A stretch of DNA of 44,615 nt from positions 1-44,615 of the forward strand of contig JBBBWG010031631.1 in assembly GCA_037176905.1 (NCBI GenBank), in the 5' to 3' direction. This stretch comes from Azolla pinnata. Taxonomy: Eukaryota > Streptophyta > Polypodiopsida > Salviniales > Salviniaceae. The translations under genes and the position numbers were made by a program. The notes under the pieces are model-generated. The model had not been told where the DNA came from and did no database searches. It worked only from the letters and a program-made list of their open reading frames with translations. Shown in pieces: positions 35,201-44,615 of the stretch; position 1 is the first letter of the stretch, and every line of letters begins with the position of its first letter.

Positions 35201-38126
35201 TAGATGTTTGCTTTCCTCCTTCCAAATATAAAGTAGAATTCTCATCCTTGTGTATGCCAGCACTTTGGCACATAACTGGGGCCTTTGCGACATCATTTTC
35301 AGTGGCATTTTGCCCATGTTGATTTTGTGACAGATCTTCATCCTCCAAATTTCCCCATTTAAATTTTGGAGTATCAACGACCTCTTTAAGGCCATTATTA
35401 CACACCTGAAATAGAATTTGCCGTTGACATTGAAGCCAAATGATGACGGCATATATGCCCAAATGTAACATTATACAAGCAATGATGAACTATGATGATA
35501 CAGATGTCTGAAATTTTGCAGAATATCTACATCTAGAACAGTGGATATTAGCAGAAGGACACCGTTCAGAAGCACGTGTAGACACAAATAGAATTCAGTG
35601 CAACCTCAGACAATAAACTACCACTTCAAGAGCTTGTAAGATGCGAAAATAGAGCAGTTTTTTGTGCATCAGAGTCCAGATAAAGGACAATATTAAAAAT
35701 AAATACATTAAGAAGTCTGCGTTTAATATATGTCAGGTCTTATTTTCCTTCTTTGCTATACATAATTAGTGAGAGAGTTTTACTGTTGGAATGAGGTGGA
35801 AGTTTCTACCAACATGTTATTTTTCAGCTTCTTTCACATACTTTTCTTTTCATGAGTATTTGACTTCGATGACTAAAATTTCCGTAGAGTACCGCATTGA
35901 CATATTGAGCAACACAGTCAGAAACTACAGTCAATGTTGACTACAGTCAAACATTGCAATGACATTTTTTCTTAACAGACTTCTCATGTGCGTACATGCA
36001 GGTGTTCAAGGTTTTTCCTTTTCATTCTTTGCTTTTTGCTTCTTTATAGATTTTCAAAACTAAATTGAATGGGTATCTAAAGCTTAAAGGTAAATACTCC
36101 TATAAATGGTACATGATTATGATGATCAAACAGAACTTGACTTTCCACTATTCTCTCTACAGACAGACAGAACTCTCCCAGTCTATGAACATCAATGTAC
36201 CTAGAAGAGAAAATATAGTTGAGTACTTCATCAATAATACATTGTTACTCTTCAAACTAGAACATACATTTCGATATTCATACCTTCTTTTCAATGGCCA
36301 GTGCCATAGAAATATTTTCTGAGCTTTTCGTAGTGGTTGATCCAACTGCCTCTTTACATACAAACCGGCTGTCAAAATCTTTAGACTGCAACAAAACCTG
36401 CTCATCCGATATTACAAAGCTTTCTTGATGTTCTGTAAATGATGTGCATATCCTGGATTCTGCTCTCGCATGTTGTTCCAAGTAAGTTTTGGGCTTAATT
36501 GATGCATCAAATGTTTTCCTCCCATTTGTAACAAGCTTGTGGGATTTTCCCACTCTATTTTTCTGCAAATGAAGGGTGATTTAAGTAGATATCCGAGGCT
36601 TACTCCTAAAATAGGACCAATATTCAAGTTTACATTTATAGTACTGCCAAGAGTTCAATGCCCACTCTTAAGGATTCAAACCCCCACGCCCCAATAAATG
36701 ATCTGTGTTACAAAATAGCTACAAAATTTCACATAAGATCAAATATTTTGAGAGAATGTACAAACAATCATGATAACTGAATTTGTAATTCCACTTCTAA
36801 AATAGACAGTGCACATCATAGATGCCCTAGACAAGCTGTATCAACACTTCTTATGAAATGGGTTCCTAGAGTGCATGTAGGCTTTAAACAGCGCCCAAAC
36901 CACTACTACAAGTAACTGTAATGAAGCAGATGCCCCTGATTTAAAACACGATAATTTTGCCACTGGAAAACCAATATACATAGCTTATAATGATGATGGT
37001 AGCATTGTTGTTCCCATATAGATGCTCTTACACAACAATCCAGGCCATGATTAAAATCGTATCCTTGTAGGATTAAAACAAATAAGTCACTTCAGTTACA
37101 ATGGAGGCCTATAATCGGAATGACGCATGCATCGACAAAGCTGAAAACTTCAAGACTTTTTACTTTACCTTCTTTACTTCAAACCAGCCTGAATTTTGTT
37201 CATTGTCATTGTCTTTTGTAGCATTTTCCTCTACGCAAAGATCAACTTGGCAAGGAAGCTGGTTTAGCAGACTTTCCGCATTATTTGAGTAAACTCCTAC
37301 GGTATCACTGAAGAAACAGCAAAATCGAACGGGTGCAATACTATTATGCTGTGCTTAAGATACACAAAGCATAAAAAATTAGATGAACACCGTGATGCAC
37401 TGACATTCCGCATTGTGAGATGCTTATTGAATATGATAGCCCTAGTAGTAACTGGCAATGCATGTGGTCTGGAAAACCAAGAGCATGAAAGCAGATGAAG
37501 ATAAATAGTTTGACAACCAGTGCATAAATCCACCATACAAAACAATCATTTTTCCCATGACAATTCAAAAAATCTCACCCAAGGAGCATGGTCCTACAAT
37601 TTGATCGTCAATGCATAACAAAGCAATCATTTTTACAAGATGTCCACGCATTTGTATGAGAATAATAGCAAAACATCCAACACACATGGATAGTTGGTCA
37701 CATAGCTGACAATACATAGCCATATAATGTGATCGCCATGCATAACAAAACAATGATTTTTATAAGATATCCACGCATTTGTATTAAAATGAAAGCAAAA
37801 CCACCAGCACAAATTGATAGTGACACACAATATACGGCCAGATAAGTGTAATCTATAGCTATATCATTTTCTTTCCAATGCATAACAAAACGATCATTTC
37901 TACAAGATATCCACGCATGCGTATGAAAACAGGAGCAAACTTCCAACATCCAAAGAATCTCGCGACTGAAAAGATGTGATTCCGATATTGGGCCACAATA
38001 CAAACTAAACATGACTTTAGCTTCTCTTATACCCCCCGATAAAATAAGTCGGGCAAGATCCCGATTCGTCTCTAGGACGGCGGGCAACGCATTGTACCTT
38101 TCTGCGAGTCCTTCTGGGGAATGCAT
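29277..38126 (-). CDS. SCAPER: SCAPER-like protein (S-phase cyclin A-associated protein in the ER), complete, ten coding exons
   Basis: Exons on the minus strand: 38126-38098, 37307-37169, 36562-36284, 35405-34383, 34082-32259, 31912-30902, 30829-30725, 30485-30396, 30309-30199, 30059-29277; 1797 codons plus stop, in frame throughout and phase 0 at every intron but the first. The product starts MHSPEGLAES, has the plant-conserved NSGWFEVKK, then the SCAPER N-terminal domain (SLAAKMLIGNLEENQSIESK to DELYFLCELECDMDQILEAL, exon 4). Exon 5 encodes a very long charged coiled coil (about residues 620-930, many EERKAASAAREAR-like runs), and exons 6-10 a helical, armadillo-like C-terminal part. In animals SCAPER is ER-linked and affects cyclin A localisation and cilia; the plant role is not established. 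I see no C2H2 zinc finger. The ATG is in frame with the conserved block and is preceded by GTGGCA. Confidence 0.92.
37611..37960. repeat. Imperfect tandem repeat, three copies of about 127-140 bp, in SCAPER-like intron 1
   Basis: Copies start at 37611, 37738 and 37878, each opening with ATGCATAACAAA, then CAATCATTTTTACAAGAT-like and ATCCACGCATTTGTAT-like blocks. A weaker fourth copy may lie near 37522 (TGCATAAATCCACCATACAAAAC begins it). The repeat lies wholly within the intron between exons 1 and 2 and has no shared long reading frame. Confidence 0.75.
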
Positions 38127-38394
38127 TGCCACCGTGTCTTCCTAGGGATCAAGTGGACCTGCAGAGAATCAAATCCGGCAAATGATGAGATGGCGAGCGA
38201 GAGCAGCGGGAATCCTTGGTGCGGGTGGTGGTGCCTGTGGTTGGAGCATTGGGGGAAACAGCAGAGAGAGCGGAGGGGAACACAGAGAGGGAGAGCATGG
38301 CAGTGAAGAAAGGTGCCGGCCGGCTGCTAGCGGGGAATGGTAACGGGCCCTGTTCTTTCCTCCCTCTGCGATGAAGAAAACCCCGCTTGCTGTG

Positions 38395-38480
38395 CCACAT
38401 ACATACGTATATAGTACGTATATACATGCATGTATGTATGTCCACGTATATACGTACATATATCGTATATATATCTCTCT
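38395..38480. repeat. TACGTA/CATGTATG-rich low-complexity block
   Basis: Dense alternating purine-pyrimidine words (ACATACGTATATAGTACG, TACATGCATGTATGTATG, ATATACGTACATATATCG) make several overlapping small inverted repeats. Probably microsatellite-derived; possible cruciform or Z-form tendency. Confidence 0.65.
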
Positions 38481-38887
38481 CGTATACGGAAAAGTACCAT
38501 TGAAGTTCGCCTATTTACTAAAATGCCCCTCTAAGTTCCAAAGTTACCAAACTACCATTTAAATAAACTACCCTCTAAAAGCTACATTTTTTAAAGTATT
38601 TATACGCTGAAATCTACAAACCCTATTTACCAGAATACTGATTCTTTGGGTCCTCTATAATTGACGATTAGTCTTTCTCTTCTTTGTTGTTCATCGGGTT
38701 GTTCAATCATGTGCTCATCATCAGAATCTATAGAAAGTTAGTTTGATTGCATTTTGCTTAACAAAATTTAGCATAGATTCATAGATCACACGGGCTTGGC
38801 ATCCTCGAATGATTTATGATAGAAGGTATTGCATAGTTCAATTCGTTGTCGCGAGGTTTATCGTCACAGGCGTCGCGTGTCGTGGTC

Positions 38888-38907
38888 CGGTTCGAAGCTT
38901 CGAACCG
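38888..38907. promoter_or_regulatory. Perfect 20-bp palindrome with a heat-shock-element core
   Basis: CGGTTCGAAGCTTCGAACCG is a perfect inverted repeat. Its centre holds GAAGCTTC, matching two inverted units (GAAnnTTC) of a heat-shock element, flanked by further TTC and GAA halves in a different spacing. It lies about 750 bases upstream of the HSF ATG. A minimal functional element usually needs three units, so this is only a candidate. Confidence 0.35.
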
Positions 38908-39445
38908 ATTCGCGGGAAAAATCGGAGCTAGACTGGCGAGAGCATGCGCTCTGAATTGTCCGAGAGAGGATCGAACCCGATCAAATACGGATGAAAATAA
39001 AATTGCAACATGTCTCGAGCACGTAGCAAAACATGCAAATCTCAACGTCGGAAAAAAAGCCTCTCAAACCAATCATCGATCGGGTCGATTCAGAGCTGAT
39101 TTCCGCGGGGCTCACGTCCTCTCGAACTCGAGCTGCAAAAAAAAACCCACCAAGCTAGGTTCAGCTACTATGTTCGAGCTCACACCATCGCATACATAAC
39201 GATGCGCAACCATAGCGCACATAAAAGCACGCACACATACATAACCCTAACATGCATAGAACACACGTGCTCACATGAGGCATGCACACAGCATGGCATG
39301 CACATAGCACGCATACATATTGTAAACCCAACGATGGCATACATAAGATCATGCCTGCACATCCTAACATGCCACAAACACAGCACACGCCCACCACATA
39401 CATAAATGCACCCATGCACGCGCAGGAAACACATGCATGCGGCCA

Positions 39446-39526
39446 CACGTGCGGCCACACGTGCACGCGTGCACGCGTGCACGTGCAGGACATACGTGCG
39501 TGCGGCCACACGTGCGGCCACACGTG
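39446..39526. promoter_or_regulatory. Cluster of five CACGTG G-boxes upstream of HSF
   Basis: CACGTG occurs at 39446, 39458, 39480, 39509 and 39521, with a sixth at 39264. Pairs on either side sit in repeated GCGGCCACACGT units, and the middle forms a perfect 28-base palindrome at 39458-39485. G-boxes bind bZIP (HY5, ABF) and bHLH (PIF, MYC2) factors. The cluster ends 127 bases before the HSF ATG, where it could be promoter or leader. Confidence 0.6.
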
Positions 39527-39653
39527 CGGCCTCTTGCTTCTCGTTCTTCCTCTTCTTTCTGTTCTTCTTTCTGTTCTTCTTCTGTGTTCAGTACCTGAGG
39601 AAGGAAGCGCAGCAGGAAGAAGAAGAAGGAGAAGTTTCCTCGGCCCCGCCGCC

Positions 39654-41902
39654 ATGGCGGATACCGCTCTTCTTCTTCCTCCTCCTCCTCCTCCTCCTCC
39701 CCCTTTCCTCAGCAAAGCCTTCGACATGGTCGACGATCCTTCCACCGATGCCATCGTCTCTTGGAAGCCCCCTTCCAACACCAGCTTCGTCGTCTGGGAC
39801 CTCGACAGCTTCTCGCTGCTCCTCCTGCCCCGCTACTTCAAACACAGCAACTTCTCCAGCTTTGTCCGACAGCTTAACACTTATGTGAGCAGCTTTCCCT
39901 TCCGTTTTCCCGTTTCGCTGTTTGAGTTACATCCGTTTCGGCTCTCGTTAGATCCTTCGCGGTGCTCCCTCCGTTTCCCGTTTCGCCGTTTGAGTTAGAT
40001 CCGTTTCGGCTCTCATTAGGACCTTCGCGGTGTTCCCTCCGTTTCCGTTCCGCTGTTAAATGGAGTTGGATCCATTTCGTTCTCGTTAGAACCTTCGCGG
40101 TGCTCCCTCCGTTTCCCTTTCCGCTTCTTGAGTTCGATCCATTTCGTTCTCATTAGAACCTTCGCGGTGTTCCCTCCGTTTTCCGTTCCTCTTTTTGAGT
40201 TAGATCCATTTCCTTCTCATCAGAGACCTTCACGGTGTTACTCTAATATGTCTGGACCGGCTTTGTAGCCACCCTCAAGGTTTCTACGAATCTTTTATCT
40301 TTGTCATGATGTCTTCCGTGCCCATTTCTTTTCACTGCTCTTGTTAATCTGTTCTGTTACTGGTATATTTGGTTTTTATGTTTTCTCACTGCGATCAAAG
40401 TTCTAAAGATACCTTTGTGATTTTCTGCAGTCATTGGCGCTTATCTTTTGCGCACATAGAAAATTTGCAAACTTCCTTTTCCCCTACACCTAAATCCAAA
40501 CGCAGTTCAGTTCCGTAGTCTGGTCTGATCCGGAATTGCTTAAGAATCTAAAATTTTGTGGTTCGGATTTTAACCCCTTGAAGCAAATTTCTATCATTCT
40601 GGCCTGGTCCATGAAATGCTGTTTCAAACAGCCTTTCACTTCCCGCCATTCTTCAGGATTTGTTATCGACTTGTCACTTGATACACAATACATTGCTTAA
40701 TTGCTTCCATTTCTTCTCTGGATCTGGTGTGATACGAACTAGGTCTTGTAAATGTATATTCGCTATAGAAAATGCATTGCTTCTGTCTCCACAAGACGAC
40801 GGGATCTGGTTTGCAGACCAACTCTATCCAGTATTTGGCATACTTCATAGCAAAGTTTCTTCTTATGTGCAGACTCTGAGTTTAGGACAATGATTGCAGT
40901 GTCGACACATTAGCACCTGTGTTTCTTTGGTTTTTCGCCTGTTTTGCATCAACGCTGGGTTAAGCTCATAAAATGAGGTGCTAATTCTGCATATTTTGTT
41001 ATGGTGCATAGGAATCGTTCTGTTTATACTCTTTCTCTGTGGGACATTGCTAGGGTTTCCGGAAGATGGATGCTGACCACTGGGAATTCGCAAATGATGG
41101 ATTTCTCTCTGGTAAGAAGCACTTGCTGACAAACATTCCGAGGAAAAGATCCCATAGTCAAAGCTTAAAGACGGCTCCTGTGCATCAGGACAACAGTATA
41201 TCTAAATGCCATCATGGGGAAACTGGGAAATCTCGTATAATTTCTGAGATTGAGCAGCTCAAACATGACAGGAATATGATGAAACTAGAGTTGGTACAGT
41301 TAAGACAGCAACAAGTTTCCACTAGTGAAGGTTTGCAGAGCATCAGGAAGCGGATACAGTCCGCCGAACATGATCAGCAACAAATGATGTTATGCTTGAA
41401 GAAGGCGATTGATAGCCCATTATTTCTTTCACAACTTATGCAGCGTCATGAAAGAAAGAAAAAGTTTGTGGTGAAGAGGAAGACGAGCAGGGTTTCAGAG
41501 AAAGTTGAAATTTCTGAAATTGCAGGATCAAATACTAATCAACTGCTCAGATGCGAGGAAATATCCTGTCAAATCTCCACATCTGAAGCTCAATTATCTC
41601 CACCAATGCTCCAAAGAAGCTTTAACAATGGCCATACAAGAACACATTTAGAGCATGAGATGTCACTTTCAGAGGATGTTCCATTTGAACTGGATGCAGC
41701 AATCCAGGTCATAGATGATTACTGTGCTTTTGATCTTACCGAGTTCCAAGAAGACAGCTCACTTGCAGTTATCTGCAAAGATCAAAATCAAATATCATCA
41801 ACAAACGATGCAGTTTGGGAACAATTCTTTAATACTAGTATGGATGTTTCACCTTATTTTAATGTAAATGGATGTTGCAAAGGGCAGCCCTCGGATGGAT
41901 GA
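39654..41902 (+). CDS. HSF: Class A heat-shock transcription factor, complete, two coding exons
   Basis: Exons 39654-39884 and 41054-41902 give 359 residues. After a poly-Pro stretch comes the winged-helix DNA-binding domain ([20 protein letters not shown], then [34 protein letters not shown]); the intron after LNTY is the standard HSF position. The HR-A/B trimerisation coiled coil ([20 protein letters not shown] to [18 protein letters not shown]) has the longer spacing of class A. A basic run, [13 protein letters not shown], is the likely NLS, and [14 protein letters not shown] is an AHA activation motif, so it should be an activator. Unusual residues include [13 protein letters not shown] where most class A members have PHEFARDLLPKYF. 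Subclass is unresolved. The ATG context GCCATGGCGG is strong. Exon 1 is GC-rich, exon 2 AT-rich. Confidence 0.95.
39909..40240. repeat. 68-bp minisatellite, five copies, in the HSF intron
   Basis: Units start at 39909, 39977, 40045, 40115 and 40183. Each has a CCGTTTCGCTGTTTGAGTTA-like head, ATCC.TTTCG.TCTC.TTAG, and CCTTCGCGGTG.TCCCTCCGT at the end; the last unit is the most diverged. The array begins 25 bases after the 5' splice site of the DNA-binding-domain intron. Confidence 0.9.
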
Positions 41903-44242
41903 AACAGGTTACAGGTCTAACCAGCCAGGGTTTAACTGGTTAATTTGTTTGTCAATACCAGCATACGGTGCATACAGGGTCAATTACTATTTGGCGATTT
42001 CTTAACAAGCCACAGAAATGTTGCAGTCTTAGTTAGATGAAGAAATGCTTCGATTACATCCACATGAGAAGAATGCGATAGTGGTTAAACTCTTTTTGGA
42101 TTGAGGGTTCAGAGTAAGTGAAGATAAGCTTCACGTAACAGATGTATTGACAGTGGTGGAAAAAGAAGTGTTGAAATTAATTACCCTGAGGCAAAACCTT
42201 GATGTACTTTATTTTCTGGCACGGATTATGTTTCACGATACGAACATCCATAGGAGCCAAAAACTTGGCATCACAAGATTTTATTCCAGTAATATATTCG
42301 TGATGGAGAGTAGCTATAAATATATATATTGGAGTAGTAAACTTCCAACACCAACATTAATGCTCCATATAATGGAAAGGTTTTCTCTGCTTGTCCTATG
42401 ATTTGAGCACGAGAACGCATTTATGCCTGTAGATGGCTCTTTATCTACTTTTTTGAGACTTTTGAAATCCATTAAAGTCTCCACTGGAATCTAATCTCCG
42501 CTAAATCGAAAATATCGAGGTTCTATATCTTTGAAGGTAGTCTGCCAACAAGTTCTTCAATGCAAAAGCAATTGTTTTGTAATGGTATTTTACTTAATTT
42601 TCTTTTAAATGATTATGGTGAAGGTATTGTTAAACTGGAGTGTAAGAATGAAAGCTAGACTTTTTATGCAGGTTTGCTGATGTTTAAATATTCATATGAG
42701 ATATTTGGTATGCAGAATCATATTGTAGAATACTAGAGGTCGCAATATATCGGTTTTACAAAAATGCAGAAATAACTGGTAAGTGGAACTCTTCATATCC
42801 TACAATGGTTTTGGTTGGTCTGTAACATTAAGTCATGAGAGTATACAACTTGCTCACCTGTGGACTGTTGTCTATAAACAAGTTCAGTCCTGCACATGTT
42901 TTAAGGTTTTGGTACAATATGAATGGAATCAGAACCTAGATTCTGCTTTTGTCGATCCCATGTCTGATTTATGCTCGAGCAAGTATTTTGACAGTATCTT
43001 TCTATTTTGCATGTTTCATCTGATTATTAAATTGCTCCAGTGTAATCATGGTCAACTTCAAAATGAATGTTAATCCACTCTGGAGGTCAGACTCCGAAAC
43101 ACATAAAACAATACCAACAATTCCAAAATCTAGATAACACTCCCTGCAAGGCTCCATATGAGCAATAAATGCATTAAAGTATATTATTTCTCCTGACTGA
43201 ACTTTCGCTAATCTACGCGTTGCAGATACTGTACAGATTAATTATTATGCTCAAGAGTCATTTATTATGTGATGATTCATCACGTATTCCACTAGTAGTA
43301 CTGTGGTGGTTGCCTTTGGCCACGGATGACTGAAATCAATTGACAGATGATATCATGGAAGTCATGGATTCTGGAGTTAGTCGAACAGTTACATCCTGAC
43401 TTGGAAACAGCAGTGGATAGAGCACATACTTCGACCATTTATTTGCTGTTCATGGGTATTGGCTCCTAAAGCAGAGGATTGATCACGAGGTTTGCATCAT
43501 ATCAGTTGGACAGTGGCCACACTAACCACATTTTCGAACCAATCATACTGGTATGCAAATCAGGAGATATGCTGTCATGGTTTCATGAATCGATTACATC
43601 TGCTTAACCCCTCCACAGCATCCTCATCCGCATCATCATCGTCACCATCAACACCACCACCATCACCATCATCAAACAATAAACCGCTTCCTTGCTTTTA
43701 GACCATATCTGATTCTTGCTTCAAGGTGATTGATGCAAACCTGAGGATCAATCTGGCTTGGAACCATGGGTATATTGCTAGATTGTAGCATCCTTCATCG
43801 TGTTCCCCAGTAGTTAGCTCACGAATTCTTGGACAAGATATTTGGGCGGCGCCCGTACTCCAGAGCCACCAAATGTCCACCAGATGTCGTATATTTGGAC
43901 AAGATAAGTTGAGGTCATCGAATTCTTTGCGCTACCGCATCCAGCCTTAATTATATTTCAATGCCATAATTAGGATAAGCAGGAGGAGGATTGTTTAACA
44001 TAATTCCGCTAAAGCACGCAATCACGATAAGCTCGTTACGGAACGATGATAAGCAAGAAGGGCGTGGATCGGTACGTGAGTGAATGACGAGAAGCGGAAG
44101 GAAGGCTGCGCGAATCTCGTGATCAAGCGGGCCGCAGACTGGGTAGCGGTCCTCTCGGACGCGATACGTGGGGAATCATATCGCGATAAGCGCGCGGACA
44201 AATGTAAGCGATCGATGGATCGATTCGGTACGGTTCGCTTAA
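41903..44242. other. Intergenic region between HSF and the PQQ-repeat gene
   Basis: The HSF 3'UTR occupies the first part. The rest is AT-rich with short open stretches unlike known proteins, and a CAT/CAC trinucleotide tract at 43617-43680. No RNA gene or transposon end was recognised. From about 44080 GC content rises sharply into the next gene. Confidence 0.6.
43617..43680. repeat. CATCAC-type trinucleotide microsatellite
   Basis: Mixed CAT, CAC and CCG triplets, similar to the tract upstream of TOR but less regular. It reads as poly-Ser or poly-Pro in a short plus-strand frame that I regard as spurious. Confidence 0.75.
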
Positions 44243-44615
44243 TTAGGGCAAGCAGAAGGCGGAGACGTGGGTGCCGTTGGGCGAGCCGGGGGCGAAGGCG
44301 GCGAAGCTGGAGTAGCCGTTGCCGACGAAGATGCAGGAGCGGCCGACGGAGACGCCGCCGTAGACGACGGCGCCGGTGGACGCGGACCACAGGACGGAGC
44401 CGTCGAGCGCGTCGAGTGCGAACACGCCGCCGGACGCCGAGAAGGCGGCGGTGAAAACGACTCCCCGGGCTGATGACACGGGCCCGAACGCGAGCGTGCC
44501 CTCGGGCGGCGCCGCCACGGACCAGAGCACCGCGCCCGTGCGCGCGTCCATGGCCACCCATCCGCCGCCGCGCGTCGCGCTGCCGCCCGGCGCCAGTGTG
44601 AAACGGGCCCGCCCG
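44243..44615 (-). CDS. PQQ-repeat beta-propeller protein (polyvinyl-alcohol-dehydrogenase-like), C-terminal part; enters from the right edge
   Basis: The minus-strand frame is open from the window edge to a TAA at 44243, about 123 residues. It shows GGGWVAMDARTGAVLWS, VFALDALDGSVLWSASTGAV, VYGGVSVGRSCIFVGNGY and the terminus AFCLP. These A.D..TG..LWS units are PQQ-type propeller blades, and the YGG.SV...I.VGNGY..AF ending matches plant proteins named polyvinyl alcohol dehydrogenase-like, whose substrate is not established. An internal Met at 44557 is not the start, since conserved sequence (GWV) lies before it. The segment is strongly GC-rich, unlike the flanking DNA, as in many monocot genes with few introns. 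Convergent with HSF. Confidence 0.85.
   Translation of the reverse strand, partial: GRARFTLAPGGSATRGGGWVAMDARTGAVLWSVAAPPEGTLAFGPVSSARGVVFTAAFSASGGVFALDALDGSVLWSASTGAVVYGGVSVGRSCIFVGNGYSSFAAFAPGSPNGTHVSAFCLP

Larger units (their letters stand above)
38127..39653. other. Divergent region between SCAPER-like gene and HSF
   Basis: The SCAPER-like leader probably covers the GC-richer part 38127-38380. It is followed by a TATACGTA/CATGTATG-rich block (38395-38480), AT-rich sequence to about 38800, a 20-bp palindrome (38888-38907), and a CA/TG-rich tract (39180-39530) ending in a G-box cluster. A TTC/CTT pyrimidine-rich stretch (39535-39590) leads into the HSF leader. No coding segment is supported. 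Confidence 0.6.

Noticed and set aside
37611-37960. CRISPR-like array
   Set aside because: The unit is 127-140 bases without a repeat/spacer pattern, in a plant intron.
38880-38910. tRNA-like GGTTCGAA sequence
   Set aside because: It is a T-loop-like word inside a palindrome, with no acceptor stem or anticodon arm around it.
39161-39998. Long overlapping ORFs on both strands rich in Cys, His or Arg
   Set aside because: They come from the CA/TG-rich tract and G-box repeats. The only conserved coding here is the HSF frame from 39654.
41066-41902. Independent gene starting at the ATG at 41066
   Set aside because: GGTTTCCGGAAG just before it is the second half of the HSF DNA-binding domain and splices to LNTY of exon 1.
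3512-41902. A functional cluster of TOR, XLG, SCAPER-like and HSF genes
   Set aside because: The genes are from unrelated families, have separate promoters and mixed orientation. Nothing beyond neighbourhood supports a joint system.
44022-44561. 179-residue Arg-rich ORF on minus and Arg-rich ORF on plus
   Set aside because: They are out-of-frame readings of the GC-rich PQQ-repeat gene.

Overview
This is a piece of nuclear DNA from a flowering plant. It carries a plant-type TOR kinase, an extra-large G protein (a plant-only family), a plant class A heat-shock factor, many short AT-rich GT-AG introns and several AAACCCTAA telo-boxes. Most genes are AT-rich and intron-rich, but the first HSF exon and the last gene are very GC-rich. 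That contrast suggests a monocot or an early-diverging angiosperm; I cannot name the species. I see no prokaryotic, viral or organellar segment and no intact transposon.

Layout, left to right: (1) the 5' part of a MYCBP (c-Myc-binding protein/AMY-1) homologue on the minus strand, about 1894 to 47, running off the left edge; (2) a divergent intergenic region with CATGCA and ATC repeats, a TATA box and telo-boxes; (3) a complete TOR gene, 3512-22391 plus, about 57 coding exons, with HEAT, FAT, FRB, kinase and FATC parts; (4) a complete XLG gene, 23639-28385 plus, nine coding exons, 922 residues from the chosen start; (5) a complete SCAPER-like gene, 38126-29277 minus, ten coding exons, 1797 residues, convergent with XLG; (6) a divergent promoter region with a 20-bp palindrome and a G-box array; (7) a class A HSF gene, 39654-41902 plus, two coding exons, 359 residues; (8) about 2.3 kb without a gene; (9) the C-terminal end of a PQQ-repeat beta-propeller protein (polyvinyl-alcohol-dehydrogenase-like) on the minus strand, entering from the right edge.

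The neighbours include three stress or growth regulators (TOR, XLG, HSF), but nothing shows they work as a unit; each has its own promoter region. All coding exons I joined keep frame and match conserved family blocks, so none of the genes looks broken. I found no undescribed system. The points most worth a second look are regulatory: overlapping uORFs before TOR; a last TOR exon of only 19 coding bases holding the FATC terminus; two short introns (MYCBP, XLG) that are multiples of three and stop-free; a cluster of CACGTG boxes with a Z-DNA-prone palindrome before the HSF; and minisatellites in the HSF and SCAPER introns.
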